Shown here piece after piece: positions 53,129-63,676 of a DNA stretch of 64,000 bases. Origin of the DNA: Candidatus Vallotiella adelgis (GTDB lineage Bacteria; Pseudomonadota; Gammaproteobacteria; Burkholderiales; Burkholderiaceae); assembly GCF_020541305.1 (NCBI RefSeq), contig NZ_CP047396.1:434001-498000 (forward strand). The letters are read 5' to 3'. The notes under the pieces were generated by a model. That model worked only from the letters and a program-made list of their open reading frames with translations. It was not told where the DNA came from and did not search any database. Both the position numbers and the translations under genes were made by a program. The first letter of the stretch is position 1, and every line of letters starts with the position of its first letter.

Positions 53129-53964
53129 ACCAACTAGACATTAATCCGACGCATAGCGCAGTTCCATTTATCGTTATTGTTCCAGCTCGCCTTGCATCTA
53201 CCCGGTTGCCGCGAAAACCGCTGGCAGACCTAGCTGGAAAACCGATGGTGGTACGTGTAGCTGAACAAGCTAGTGCATCAGGTGCTAGCCGCGTTTTAAT
53301 TGCAACTGACGCTGAAATTGTACTCAATACGTGTCGAGAATATGGCATCGAAGCGCTGCTGACTCGCGAAGACCACTCAACCGGAACCGACCGACTGGCC
53401 GAAGTGGTCCAGGTTTGCCAATTGCCAGACGACGCGCTAGTAGTCAACGTACAAGGCGATGAACCGCTGATTGAGCCAGGAATAATCGCCAGTGTCGCTG
53501 CGCACCTAGCTGCTAACTCCGATTGTGCGATTGCTACAGCCGCTCATCCGCTCTTTAAGTTAGCAGAGATCTTTAATCCAAACATTGTAAAGGTAGTTCT
53601 TGATGCCCGGGGTATCGCGCTATATTTTTCTCGAGCGCCGATTCCGTGGTTACGAGATGCGTACCAGTCGCAATGGAGTCCGGAAAATGGTGCGGCATCT
53701 ATTCTCAATGTCACACAGCTTCTAGCATCAAGTGATGTGATATATCGCCACGTTGGCTTATATGCATACCGGGCTAGCTTCCTGCGGCGCTACCCTAAGC
53801 TTTCGAAATCGCCAGTCGAAATCGTTGAAGCACTTGAGCAATTGCGAGCAATGTGGCATGGGGAGCGGATTGCGGTCTTGCTTATACCGCATGCGCTACC
53901 AGTCGGTGTTGACACGCCAGCTGACCTAAAGCGAGTTCGCGAAATGCTCAGCAAACAAGGGTAG
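53125..53964 (+). CDS. kdsB: CMP-KDO synthetase (3-deoxy-manno-octulosonate cytidylyltransferase)
   Basis: KdsB activates KDO for LPS core assembly. The 279-residue protein starts with a TTG codon within the stop of the preceding gene (TTGA). It has [21 protein letters not shown] split at about residues 18-38, [23 protein letters not shown], and YFSRAPIPW. The C-terminal [13 protein letters not shown] and VGVDTPADL are typical. The chosen start agrees with the family N-terminus, although an initiation codon further upstream would overlap the previous gene more. Confidence 0.94.
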   Translation: MNQLDINPTHSAVPFIVIVPARLASTRLPRKPLADLAGKPMVVRVAEQASASGASRVLIATDAEIVLNTCREYGIEALLTREDHSTGTDRLAEVVQVCQLPDDALVVNVQGDEPLIEPGIIASVAAHLAANSDCAIATAAHPLFKLAEIFNPNIVKVVLDARGIALYFSRAPIPWLRDAYQSQWSPENGAASILNVTQLLASSDVIYRHVGLYAYRASFLRRYPKLSKSPVEIVEALEQLRAMWHGERIAVLLIPHALPVGVDTPADLKRVREMLSKQG

Positions 53965-53986
53965 GATTACATGATGCGTGGCACAA

Positions 53987-54046
53987 TAGAGCGCGCATGC
54001 GACTTATGCCGGATTAGTATATGAACCTGATAGTATGCGCGCTCTA
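53987..54046. repeat. Inverted repeat, 12 bp arms, between kdsB and adk
   Basis: TAGAGCGCGCAT (53987-53998) pairs exactly with 54035-54046, with 36 bp between. It spans the kdsB-adk gap and could form a stem in the transcript. Confidence 0.8.
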
Positions 54047-54072
54047 CTTATAAGCAATCTCGGAAAATTATT

Positions 54073-54735
54073 ATGCGTTTGATCCTGTTAGGCGCCCCTG
54101 GCGCAGGCAAGGGCACCCAGGCAAACTTTATCAAGGATAAGTTTACAATCCCAAAAATCTCGACTGGCGACATGCTGCGCGCGGCAGTCAGGGCCTCTAC
54201 GCCGAGTAGCGTAGAGGCCAAGCGCTACATGGATGCGGGTGAGCTAGTTCCGGATACATTAATCATCCAACTAGTTAAAGAACGGCTCCAGCAGGCTGAC
54301 TGTAAGAACGGCTATCTATTTGATGGCTTTCCGCGCACGATCCCACAGGCCGATGCGATGAAACAGGCTGGTGTGATAATCGACTATGTGCTGAAAATCG
54401 ATGTGCCGTTCTACGAGATTATCGAGCGCATAAGCGGGCGCTGCACACATCCATCATCAGGGCGCACATATCACATGAAGTTTAATCCACCCAAGGTCGA
54501 TATGATCGATGATGTAACTGGCGAACCACTAGTTCAACGTAATGACGATAAAGAAGAAACCGTTCACAAGCGCCTAGCGGTCTACATCGCACAAACACGT
54601 CCGTTGATCGACTACTACATACAATGGGCACGGCGCGGTAACGAAAACGGACTGAGCCCCCCTGCGTACCGGAAAATCTCTGGGCTCGGTACTGTTCATG
54701 AAATTAGCCAACGCGTATTCAAGGTACTGAGGTAA
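54073..54735 (+). CDS. adk: Adenylate kinase
   Basis: Adk interconverts ATP, ADP and AMP. The 220-residue protein begins [16 protein letters not shown] with the P-loop. It has [10 protein letters not shown], the [12 protein letters not shown] loop, and a long-form LID domain with [13 protein letters not shown] that lacks zinc cysteines. It is full length. It follows kdsB at 108 bp in the Burkholderia order. Confidence 0.97.
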   Translation: MRLILLGAPGAGKGTQANFIKDKFTIPKISTGDMLRAAVRASTPSSVEAKRYMDAGELVPDTLIIQLVKERLQQADCKNGYLFDGFPRTIPQADAMKQAGVIIDYVLKIDVPFYEIIERISGRCTHPSSGRTYHMKFNPPKVDMIDDVTGEPLVQRNDDKEETVHKRLAVYIAQTRPLIDYYIQWARRGNENGLSPPAYRKISGLGTVHEISQRVFKVLR

Positions 54736-55436
54736 CTAGCAAAGAATGGAGTATCTCTAGTCAAAACACAAGTATCTAGAATAACCATGATGCATAGTAT
54801 TGCATACCCGACAGGGTTTTCAGATCAGTTGAATGCTGCATTGATATCGGAAAGAAAGTGCTATGCAAATCCGCGAACAATATTTTTATTAGCCGAATGC
54901 TAATTCAGATTTACATGTAGCGACTGCTTGTATACTAGCCGAGTACGGCAGCAAGTTAGGTATGCCGACTGAAAGAAAGAGAGGGTAAGGTGTTTGACAA
55001 ATCAATTATGATAAACGATTTGTCGAATAGCACTTATTACCGTGGACGGCGAGCACGCTGTTATCGAGAGTGTGATGCCATTTAAGATGTTGCGTAGTAA
55101 ATTGTTAGAATAGACAATAGTGAATTGCATAACTGTCTATGCTAACAATGAAGGTTTGTGGCAAGCATAGCTTTGTATCTACTCTCAAGTACCCAAGAGA
55201 AACAGTATAGTTGCTACCAAGCTTTCAGAAGAAAAAGTAATGTAGTGCCCTCCCACAAAAGGCATCAACTGAGTCATACCGCTAGAGGTCCCCGATGTCT
55301 GAAAATACTTTGCACCTCTAGATCAGATAGGCATCTTGAGATGCCGCTAAGATATATTCTTTTAGTGGCGCTGGCCCTGAGTTTTATGGGGCCAGCGCGG
55401 TGAAAATCGAGTGTTATAGAATTTATAAGAAACTTA
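54736..55436. other. Convergent spacer between adk and murJ
   Basis: No supportable gene in 701 bp. It contains a 10 bp GC-rich hairpin at 55368-55398 close to the murJ end. A short-chain dehydrogenase gene that I recall after adk in Burkholderia is not recognisable. Confidence 0.5.
55368..55398 (-). terminator. GC-rich hairpin at the end of murJ
   Basis: GCGCTGGCCC (55368-55377) pairs with GGGCCAGCGC (55389-55398) about 40 bp after the murJ stop. On the minus strand it is followed by CACTAAAAG rather than a T-run, so termination is possible but not assured. Confidence 0.45.
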
Positions 55437-56987
55437 CTATTTAACACATCGGCGGAAATATGCATATTTAAAATTCATTAAAAATAATATGGAAAAATAT
55501 ACCGCGGCAAAAATAATTAGCGTTGCTATTAATGCGGCAATTCGAATACCCGGGTGATATCCGAGTGCTATCCAATTAAACGATTGGTTAAACCAGCGCA
55601 TCACACCAGCAAGAACAAGGCATGCACCAACTAACTGCACAAAGAATAGCCCCCATCCTGCTAATGGTATATATATCAAACGCCGACGCAAACTAACGAA
55701 CAGCATCAGTGCATTCACGCATGCACTGATTCCAATACTCAATGACAAGCCCGCATGTGCAAGATAAGGCACAAATATAACATTACATAATTGCGTGATC
55801 ACTAGTACCGCTAACGCAATTTTGACCGGCGTCTTGATATCTTGTTTGGCATAAAAACCGGATGCAAGGATCTTGATCAGTATTAGCCCAAGCAACCCCA
55901 CCCCATAGGCAGCCAGAGCACGTGACACCATTAGGTTATCGTGTCCTGAAAACCGCCCATAATTAAACAGAGTCGCTGTTAGGGGTTCAGCATAGACACA
56001 TAATGCAACAGAACTGGGGGCAGCCAGTAAAAAAGTAAGCCGTAATCCCCAGTCAAGTAACGCCGAGTATTCGGCCGAATCAGAATCTGCATGCGCCTTA
56101 GATAAACTAGGTAACAGAATCGTACTAAGCGCAACACCCAGCAAGGCGGTTGGAAACTCCATGAGCCGATCTGCATATGATAACCACGATACACTGCCAG
56201 GCGGCAAGTGCGAAGCAATATTAGTATTAACAATCAGCGATAGCTGGGCAACTGATACAGCAAAGCTGGCAGGCATCATTTTCCGCAATATCAGCTTGAC
56301 CCCAGGGTGGGCTAGCGCAAGAGCTAGATTAAGTCTAATCCGAGGAATCATCTGTATCTGTTTGAGTCCCGGCAGTTGTACGAGCAGCTGCAGTACGCCG
56401 CCAGCTAATACCGCGAAAGCGAGCGCGTAGATTGGGGTGTCTAGGCGAGGCGCAACGACTAATGCTGCTACAATAAAACTAACATTAAGCAGAACGGGTG
56501 CGAATGCAGGCAGTGAAAAATTCCGATAAGTATGCAAGACGCCAGACGCCAGCGAAGTCAGTGAGCTCAGTGCGATGTACGGAAACATAATCCGCGTCAT
56601 CATTACCGCGAGGCCAAATGACCGGCCTTCGTGAAGCAAACCTGATGCCATTACCCACACGACGAACCCAGCCCCAGCAATACCCAGCAACGATAACCCA
56701 ACTAGCACCCAGGTTAGTACAGTAGCGGTCGAGTCTACGAGCGTAGACGTCGCCCTGTGTCCACGCTCGCTTTTAAACTCGGCTAAGATTGGCACGAACG
56801 CTTGAGAAAACGCACCCTCTGCAGATAGTCGCCTCAGCAGATTCGGGATGCGAAACGCAATATTAAACGCATCGGTGTATGAGCTAGCGCCAAAAGCATG
56901 GGCAATTAGCGTTTCACGCACTAATCCAGTGATGCGAGAAAGCAAGGTAAAACCACTGACAGTGATGAGGGGGCGGAGTAGATTCAT
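55437..56987 (-). CDS. murJ: Lipid II flippase MurJ
   Basis: MurJ flips lipid II across the inner membrane for peptidoglycan assembly. The 516-residue protein is hydrophobic throughout, fitting 14 helices. It starts MNLLRPLITVSGFTLLSRIT and has the family segments RETLIAHAFGASSYTDAF, PNLLRRLSAEGAFSQAF and GVALSTILLPSLSKAHA. It is full length. It is divergent from rpsT, the usual arrangement in betaproteobacteria. With murB it shows that a peptidoglycan wall is maintained. Confidence 0.95.
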   Translation of the reverse strand: MNLLRPLITVSGFTLLSRITGLVRETLIAHAFGASSYTDAFNIAFRIPNLLRRLSAEGAFSQAFVPILAEFKSERGHRATSTLVDSTATVLTWVLVGLSLLGIAGAGFVVWVMASGLLHEGRSFGLAVMMTRIMFPYIALSSLTSLASGVLHTYRNFSLPAFAPVLLNVSFIVAALVVAPRLDTPIYALAFAVLAGGVLQLLVQLPGLKQIQMIPRIRLNLALALAHPGVKLILRKMMPASFAVSVAQLSLIVNTNIASHLPPGSVSWLSYADRLMEFPTALLGVALSTILLPSLSKAHADSDSAEYSALLDWGLRLTFLLAAPSSVALCVYAEPLTATLFNYGRFSGHDNLMVSRALAAYGVGLLGLILIKILASGFYAKQDIKTPVKIALAVLVITQLCNVIFVPYLAHAGLSLSIGISACVNALMLFVSLRRRLIYIPLAGWGLFFVQLVGACLVLAGVMRWFNQSFNWIALGYHPGIRIAALIATLIIFAAVYFSILFLMNFKYAYFRRCVK

Positions 56988-57317
56988 GCAGCAGCATTAT
57001 ACGGATCTCACTATGCGACAGATACAACTACGACGATACATGACACTAACCCACTGAATCCGAGAAGTTTCTATGGCTTGCGGTTCTATGATAGTGTAGT
57101 CACTCATAAATGAGCTGACTCTTAGACCGCCTCACACCCATTGACAATATAGCTGGGCTGGACGTTTCTACTTAGATTGATTCTAAAGAGGGTCGCCGAT
57201 TGCGTATTTTATTGTTTTATTGTTACACTCTACTCTTAATAGTTGATCGGATAATCATTCCTTACGATCTATACCTAATGCACTCAAGTTTTTCTAGAAA
57301 CAAGATAAGAAACCATC
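56988..57317. other. Divergent promoter region between murJ and rpsT
   Basis: 330 bp with no gene. It should hold the rpsT promoter; I cannot place its hexamers with confidence. Confidence 0.5.
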
Positions 57318-57593
57318 ATGGCTAACTCTGCACAAGCTCGCAAGCGTGCCCGGCAAGCCGCAAAAGCCAACTCACATAATTCCGCACTACGTTCTAAAGT
57401 GCGTACTGCGATCAAGGCTGTGCGAAAAGCAATCGAATTCGGTGATCAAATAAAAGCTACGGAGGTGCTAAAACAATCAACAAAGACACTAGACATTATT
57501 GCTGATAAGAAAATAATCCACAAAAACAAGGCCGCTCGTCACAAAAGCCGCTTAGCCTCCGTCATTAAAGAATTGGCGCAGTCCGTAGCTTAA
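57318..57593 (+). CDS. rpsT: 30S ribosomal protein S20
   Basis: S20 binds 16S rRNA in the small subunit. The 91-residue basic protein begins [20 protein letters not shown] and contains [13 protein letters not shown] and the C-terminal [12 protein letters not shown] segment. Length and composition are typical. The site before the ATG is only weakly Shine-Dalgarno-like. Confidence 0.97.
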   Translation: MANSAQARKRARQAAKANSHNSALRSKVRTAIKAVRKAIEFGDQIKATEVLKQSTKTLDIIADKKIIHKNKAARHKSRLASVIKELAQSVA

Positions 57594-57755
57594 ATCCTGA
57601 TCCGCGCTTGCTTAACTGCACTACGATGCAGCCCTGTCGATAATTAAGTTTAGCAAAAATCTAGAAGAAAAAGTATTGCTCAAAATAATCACACTGGCCA
57701 GTTAACCGCACGCCTGAGCGTGGTGCAATGCACAAATATTCTGCTAGCGCAGCTC

Positions 57756-58055
57756 TTAGGCTTCAGTCACGACCAGATGATTATCCCGAGCAAATTTCAT
57801 CACGAAATCAAAAGCTATCGGTTCAGTATCACGCAGCCGTGAGTCGACAATCACTGTTTTAATGTTACCAAGGATCACAGGCCGCACGTAAAGTGAATAC
57901 TTTAACTTCGCATTTAGCCCAGTCGCTCCTGGACCAAACGACGACATCACGCCGCATAACCGTTCTGACCAGTCACTCGGCCGAAATTTCTTTCCACTCT
58001 TAGTGATGCCTTGAATGAAGTATTTAGTTGAGGATGAATCGCCCATGTGGAACAC
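57756..58055 (-). CDS. DUF3579 domain protein
   Basis: This 99-residue protein of unknown function matches the DUF3579 pattern that I recall next to rpsT and argF in Burkholderia. It has YFIQGITKSGKKFRPSDW, then ERLCGVMSSF, then YVRPVILGNIKTVIVDSRL and FDFVMKFARDNHLVV. The true start may be M4 (MGDSSSTKYF). It is preserved in an eroding genome, which suggests it matters. I know of no established role. Confidence 0.82.
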   Translation of the reverse strand: MFHMGDSSSTKYFIQGITKSGKKFRPSDWSERLCGVMSSFGPGATGLNAKLKYSLYVRPVILGNIKTVIVDSRLRDTEPIAFDFVMKFARDNHLVVTEA

Positions 58056-58531
58056 CCGAAAGACAGCCCAGTGCCAGCATCAACCTCGACACAGTACGTA
58101 CGCACAAGACAAGCAAAGCTCCGCAGCGCTGTGGATATGCTCTCCCATGCTTTGAACCCGCCCAAGCGACACTACCACAGCAAGCTCGCCGCGAGAGTGC
58201 CAATTATAGCTCACGCGTTCTTTCGTCGCAGCGTACTGCTTCAGATCGAATACCGGGTACGCGTTGCATAAAAAGATCTCTATCCTTGCGCTTGATTCTT
58301 CTTGTGCACCATAACAAGAATCTCGAAACTTGAAAGTTAGCACGTTAAACGCTTGTTGTTCGATAACAAATCTTGGCTAATACACCGGATATAAAGAAAT
58401 ATCTAAGGGCGACCGGGATATTAGGCCGGCGCATCAAAGACGCTGACATTCTTTATATTAGGGCGGTATAATATACATAGAACGATGGTGCTTCGGCCTA
58501 CGAATAAGTTTAATCCGCCATATTTGTTGTT
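58056..58531. other. Spacer between DUF3579 and argF
   Basis: 476 bp without a supportable gene. The first 280 bp are GC-richer and have long open frames on both strands (58028-58333 plus, 58080-58343 minus), which suggests a fossil of a former gene, but no family is recognisable. The argF promoter must lie at the right end. Confidence 0.45.
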
Positions 58532-59461
58532 ATGACCTCCACCCAAACGATTCGCCACTACCTAAAATTTCAAGATTTTTCTGCCGACGATTATAATTAT
58601 GTGCTGGAGCGCACCCGAATTCTAAAACAGAAGTTCAAAAACTACGAAACCTATCATCCTTTGCATGATCGCACGCTAGCTATGATTTTCGAGAAAAACT
58701 CGACGCGAACGAGGCTCTCGTTTGAAGCTGGTATCTTTCAGCTAGGCGGCCATGCGGTCTTCATGAGTACACGCGATACGCAGCTAGGTCGCGGTGAGCC
58801 AATCGAAGATGCGGCACAGGTTATATCACGTATGGTTGATATTATTATGATTCGTACGTTCGGTCAGGACATCCTGCAGCGCTTTGCCATAAATTCACGT
58901 GTTCCGGTAATTAATGGATTAACGAATGAGTATCACCCGTGCCAAGTTCTAGCTGACGTCTTTACATTCCATGAGCACCGAGGACCAATCCGTGGAAAAA
59001 CTGTCGCGTGGGTAGGTGATGCAAATAATATGGCCTATACCTGGATCGAAGCCGCGCAAATCCTCGGTTTCAAGCTTCGCGTGTCAACACCACCTGGATA
59101 TAAGATCAAGCACGCATCGATCCTAAAGCACCTAGAATTAGTTGAGGAAACCGATGATCCGCGTGCCGCCTGCGAAGGTGCCCACTTAGTTACGACTGAT
59201 GTATGGACTAGCATGGGCTTCGAACAAGAAAATGAAGCACGCAAGGCCGCGTTTGCAGATTGGTGTGTTGACTCGGAATTAATGGCCCTAGCGCAGCCTG
59301 ACGCGCTATTCATGCATTGTCTACCTACACATCGGGGCGAAGAAGTAAGCGCCGACGTTATCGACGGTCGGCAAAGTGTTGTGTGGGATGAAGCCGAGAA
59401 CCGGCTTCATGTACAAAAAGCGCTGATGGAGTTTTTGATGCTTGGCCGTCTAAACCATTAA
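58532..59461 (+). CDS. argF: Ornithine carbamoyltransferase
   Basis: ArgF makes citrulline from ornithine and carbamoyl phosphate. The 309-residue protein has the carbamoyl-phosphate site FEKNSTRTRLSFEAG near 52-66, the HPCQVLADVFT motif near 133-143, and the ornithine site FMHCLPTHRGEEV near 262. It is intact. The argD-family gene at 27482 is dead, so ornithine for this enzyme must come from another aminotransferase or from outside. It converges on murB. Confidence 0.96.
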   Translation: MTSTQTIRHYLKFQDFSADDYNYVLERTRILKQKFKNYETYHPLHDRTLAMIFEKNSTRTRLSFEAGIFQLGGHAVFMSTRDTQLGRGEPIEDAAQVISRMVDIIMIRTFGQDILQRFAINSRVPVINGLTNEYHPCQVLADVFTFHEHRGPIRGKTVAWVGDANNMAYTWIEAAQILGFKLRVSTPPGYKIKHASILKHLELVEETDDPRAACEGAHLVTTDVWTSMGFEQENEARKAAFADWCVDSELMALAQPDALFMHCLPTHRGEEVSADVIDGRQSVVWDEAENRLHVQKALMEFLMLGRLNH

Positions 59462-59494
59462 TGCTATCGCCCAAGGTATGGAAAAGTGCTAACT

Positions 59495-60544
59495 TTAGAT
59501 GATACGCGGCTCTATGTCGAGTTCCACGCCGAATCGCTGCCTAACATCAGCCCGTATCGCAAGCGCCAGCGCTAATATCTGTTTTCCGGTTGCGCCACCG
59601 CGATTGACAAGAACTAGAGCCTGACGTTCATGCACGGCGGACGGACCGATTGAGCGCCCTTTCCATCCGCAGCGATCAATCATCCAACCAGCAGCGAGCT
59701 TGATTCGACCATTGTGCTGTGTGTAAAACACGATATTTGGCTCTTTCGCACGCAATTCTGAAAACTTCTTGATATCAACAAGCGGATTCTTAAAAAAACT
59801 ACCAGCATTACCAAGCATCATTGGGTTCGGCAGTTTTTCACGCCGTATCTCAGTAATCGCGCCGAAGATCTGTCGTGCTGTTGGCTTGTGAATTCCTCTC
59901 GAAGAGAGCCAGCTTGCAAGATCAGCGTATGTAACACAGGCCTGCCATCGTTTCGGCAAGCGAAATACAACTGATAAAATAATTAGCCGATCGCGTGCTG
60001 CATGCTTAAATATGCTGTCACGATAACCAAATGCACATGCTTGTGCATCGAGGTCTATAATACGTCCCTCGACTATATCCAGTGAACGCAACCGTTCGAG
60101 CCTCTCGACAAGCTCGAGGCCATATGCACCAATATTTTGCACCGGAGCAGCACCAACTGTACCGGGGATCAGCGCGAGATTTTCCAATCCGGCCATACCT
60201 TGTTGCAATGTCCAGTCAACGAAGTCGTGCCAACGCTCGCCAGCAGCGACCTCGACGATGTAAGAATCATCCGTCTGTGCAAGAATGCGTTTTCCACGCA
60301 ATTTAATTACGAGTACTAAGCCATCGAAGTCGCGCGTGAGTACGACGTTGCTACCTGCGCCGAGCACTAAACGCGGCAAGTTAGCTATCCGCTGATCTGC
60401 ACACAGCGCGATAAGAGCAACTTCCGAGCAGATTGTACCGCCTAGACGCGCTCGCACGTCAAAGCCAAATGTATTGTGATCTCGGAGGGAATAGTTAGCC
60501 TGAAGCGCATTAAACGCCGGTTCAGCATTAGTTAATTGGCACAT
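59495..60544 (-). CDS. murB: UDP-N-acetylenolpyruvoylglucosamine reductase
   Basis: MurB reduces UDP-GlcNAc-enolpyruvate to UDP-MurNAc using FAD. The 349-residue type I enzyme has [27 protein letters not shown], the FAD segment [18 protein letters not shown], the catalytic serine in NAGSFFKNP, and a C-terminal GVELDIEP with the catalytic glutamate. It is full length and converges on argF with a 33 bp gap. Confidence 0.95.
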   Translation of the reverse strand: MCQLTNAEPAFNALQANYSLRDHNTFGFDVRARLGGTICSEVALIALCADQRIANLPRLVLGAGSNVVLTRDFDGLVLVIKLRGKRILAQTDDSYIVEVAAGERWHDFVDWTLQQGMAGLENLALIPGTVGAAPVQNIGAYGLELVERLERLRSLDIVEGRIIDLDAQACAFGYRDSIFKHAARDRLIILSVVFRLPKRWQACVTYADLASWLSSRGIHKPTARQIFGAITEIRREKLPNPMMLGNAGSFFKNPLVDIKKFSELRAKEPNIVFYTQHNGRIKLAAGWMIDRCGWKGRSIGPSAVHERQALVLVNRGGATGKQILALALAIRADVRQRFGVELDIEPRII

Positions 60545-61128
60545 TACAAGCCATAATTAGTCAGCGCTACTACTGTACATACAATTAGTGTAACGCGAGA
60601 TGTAGAAAAACGCAGGTTTCCGTAAAACAATAAAATATTTCGCATTATAGCGACTTTTCATAAGATCTCAGCAATGTACATACGGTATCGCAGTAGCGGT
60701 CCTAGTAGTTTTTTTCGATAGAAAACACAACTCCGTATTTGATATAGCAGTAGAAATTAGATTCTAGATAAAAACTTTGTCAAGTAGTCACGCCAAGAAA
60801 TCTTAGTATACTTCGGTGTACGCCCAATGGAGAGAAGGTGAACTATTTCAAGCTGAGTCAAGCTAGGTACGCGTTTCTAAAATGGCTAAAAATTAGATTA
60901 ATGTACGCTTTTTAACCATGAAAGAATCGAGAAAAAAGTGTAGTAAGCATAATTTTCCTTAAAAAGATCGCAAGCTACTCAACGATAGAAAAATTACAGT
61001 TTAAAATTAGGATGCAGGACTGACACGATGCGTGTGAATGGCGGCAAAAAACGAATGACACTCCTCTTCAGTTCTACCATCTGTGTGTCTAAACAGCATA
61101 TGACCTTACTGCTACAGCTATCTCGCTA
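60545..61128. other. Spacer between murB and plsY
   Basis: 584 bp without a supportable gene. YajQ, which I recall next to murB in Burkholderia, is not recognisable. No RNA gene is seen. Confidence 0.5.
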
Positions 61129-61743
61129 TCACTGTACTCTGCTTTTCTTATCACCAATCCGGCTCTCTTCTCCGATTAGAAGCTTGCTGATATTTGTACG
61201 GTGCCGCCACACTAGTAATATACTTATAGTAATAATAACTAAAGCGATCTGGTTGCAGCTGAACATGAATATGTCAAACAACGGTGCGAGCAGGGCTGCA
61301 ATAAGTGCTGCTAAAGATGAGTAGCGAAAAAGAAAAGCAATGATCAGCCACGTGGAAGCAGTCGCGATACCAAGTCTTAGATCGATTGCAAGCAGAATGC
61401 CAGCGGCAGTAGCTACCCCCTTTCCGCCTTTAAAATCGAAGAATACGGGATATAAGTGGCCAAGAAATACGGAAATCGATGCTAAAGCCACTAATAGTAC
61501 ATCAAGTTTATATGTGGCTACAACATGCTTAACTAGCCACACGACAAGCCATCCCTTAGAAACATCTCCAAGCAAGGTCAAAACTGCCGCTATCTTATTA
61601 CCGCTGCGCAGTACATTGGTCGCGCCAGGGGTTTTAGATCCATAGGTACGCGGGTCAGATAGCCCGACTATGCTGCTGACTACCACCGCAAACGATATAG
61701 AGCCAATTAGGTACGCAACCAGGGTAACAAGCAGATTAGCCAT
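61129..61743 (-). CDS. plsY: Glycerol-3-phosphate acyltransferase PlsY
   Basis: PlsY acylates glycerol-3-phosphate from acyl phosphate, starting phospholipid synthesis in the inner membrane. I use the ATG at 61743 (204 residues, MANLLVTLVAYLIGS) because relatives begin just before the first helix; the frame is open to 61773. About five hydrophobic segments are present. The acyl-phosphate loops GSKTPGATNVLRSGNK and FKGGKGVATAAG are complete. Confidence 0.94.
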   Translation of the reverse strand: MANLLVTLVAYLIGSISFAVVVSSIVGLSDPRTYGSKTPGATNVLRSGNKIAAVLTLLGDVSKGWLVVWLVKHVVATYKLDVLLVALASISVFLGHLYPVFFDFKGGKGVATAAGILLAIDLRLGIATASTWLIIAFLFRYSSLAALIAALLAPLFDIFMFSCNQIALVIITISILLVWRHRTNISKLLIGEESRIGDKKSRVQ

Positions 61744-63130
61744 GGAGAAAAACGAACTACTCATGCAAAACACGCTATTTTACCTAACCTTAACCGTGCT
61801 AGGTACACATAAAATTGTACGCTAACGTACAATATAGGCATTATGCGGGATAGCATGCTCTCGCTGTGATTCTAGTCACTTGCCCCCGTTTGCATAGTAC
61901 TAGTGTAGTCGCTAGCTATATCGCGATATCTACACAGTAAAACTCGCGCGATAATTTTGATTCTTGCTGTTTAGTCACTCTTATTCGCGACAGAATATAC
62001 AAAAATACAGCGATCACCGGCAATTTACGCGTCCTAAATAGCGATGCTACTAAAAACCAGATAGTCCAAATGATAGTTCGCAATATAAAGCTGAGAAAAA
62101 GCGTTTAATTTTATTTTTTAAAAATATTTATATAGTATTTTAAACTAATAAAGTCTTTTTATCATAAAGTAATATGATATATTACTCAAGTAAATAAGTT
62201 ACCGTGTAGATGAGATATTACTATTCGATTAAGTATTTATAAAAATATTTACTGAAATCGGCAAAATACTAAACTCGATACAATGATATTGCTAAATTTA
62301 TTTAGAAGTCGTATATTTTATATCATGTGATAATTTTTATCACAAAAAATAAAATTTTGTTACTTCATCATAAATTTTTTCGTTATATCTGTAATATTAA
62401 AAAGGTATAGTTTATTACTATAAACAATATAAAATATTTAGATAAAAATAATATAAATATGATGTATTATTTCCTATCGTAAAAAATTATTTACTGAGCA
62501 TTTATAATATAACAATCTAAATTGTATTTAGAGTACAAATTCTCATATAGAATTAATTCTATACAAAGCATTAATTCTATGTTATTTGTTATTTAAAAAC
62601 ATTTTTATTTATACCAAACAATAATATTGTTTTAATAAATCAGTTTTATAATCTTTTTTTTACTCGATTTATCTAATTTTTTTGCCGAGTATATATTATA
62701 TAATATATCAATTTATTTTTCATTTATTACACTTCTTAGAAGTGAGATTTTTTGAAAAATTTTTTTAATGTGCCACTTCGCCGCGCAAAAATAGTTCAGC
62801 GGCACTTTAAACCAACCTAAAAGCGCTGGGCGCGCATCGTCGGGAAGTATAACCCATTATATTGTAATACAGACTCTGCTGGCTGCCTATGACTCATACC
62901 ATGCTTAGTTATATAATTGACGTAGTTATAGAACTTTGCAGCAAATAGCTTTTCAGAATAAAAAAATTAGTAGTATAAGTGCTAATTATGCTAAAACTTA
63001 ATTCAAGTACTTATTCACAATAATTCTACGCTAGTGATCTTAGATCAGGTTAGTAACCCTAGATCGAAATTGGTAATACATATCGCGATAAATCTCATAT
63101 TGATAGTTTTTATCATCTCTACTTTACGCA
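61744..63130. other. AT-rich non-coding island between plsY and tsaE
   Basis: About 1.4 kb with no gene. From about 62100 to 62770 base composition falls to roughly 20 percent G+C in the lines I counted. At the right edge are a DnaA-box-like TTATTCACA (63011-63019) and three GATC sites at 63036, 63043 and 63062. No RNA gene is recognisable. Confidence 0.6.
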
Positions 63131-63676
63131 ATGCTACTTTCTAAATGCTTACCTCATCTGTTGATAGAACGCACATTCGAGCTGCAAAATGAGCGCGCAG
63201 CCTATAAATTCGGTGCAACGTTGGCTAAGTCAATCCCGAAAGCAATGCGTGCCTCGCTTAGGCACAGCATGCAAGTGCATTTAGTCGGCAACCTTGGCGC
63301 GGGCAAGACGACGTTAGTACGGGCGCTCCTGCGCGCTCTCGGCTATAAACAGCGCGTGCGCAGCCCAACTTATACGCTTATCGAGCCTTATACAATAGAA
63401 AACGTCGATGGAAAACCACTATCAATCTACCATTTCGATCTATACCGCTTTGCAGATCCGAGGGAATGGGATGATGCTGGTTTTCGAGAGTACTTTGATA
63501 TCGGAGCGCTATGCCTGATCGAGTGGCCGCAGCGTGCTGGTAGCCTGCTGAATATGCCCGACCTGAAACTTAACCTCGTAGTCCAAGGAGAAGGGCGTAA
63601 TCTAACTGCGGGCGCTTATAGTGCAACTGGAAAAAAGTGCCTACTCGACGCTCATCAAACCGCTGAACTTAGTTAA
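63131..63676 (+). CDS. tsaE: tRNA threonylcarbamoyladenosine ATPase TsaE
   Basis: TsaE is the ATPase partner of TsaB and TsaD in making t6A37 on ANN-decoding tRNAs. The 181-residue protein has the Walker A motif GNLGAGKTTLVRALL near 55-69, the switch segment RSPTYTLIEPY, YHFDLYRFADP, and LIEWPQRAG. It is intact. It stands to the right of the AT-rich island. In Burkholderia amiC usually follows, but it is not identifiable in the 324 bp left here. Confidence 0.94.
   Translation: MLLSKCLPHLLIERTFELQNERAAYKFGATLAKSIPKAMRASLRHSMQVHLVGNLGAGKTTLVRALLRALGYKQRVRSPTYTLIEPYTIENVDGKPLSIYHFDLYRFADPREWDDAGFREYFDIGALCLIEWPQRAGSLLNMPDLKLNLVVQGEGRNLTAGAYSATGKKCLLDAHQTAELS

Noticed and set aside
58028-58343. 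Overlapping long frames on both strands between DUF3579 and argF
   Set aside because: Neither strand gives a recognisable protein. Long frames here are explained by higher GC. It is described only as a possible fossil.
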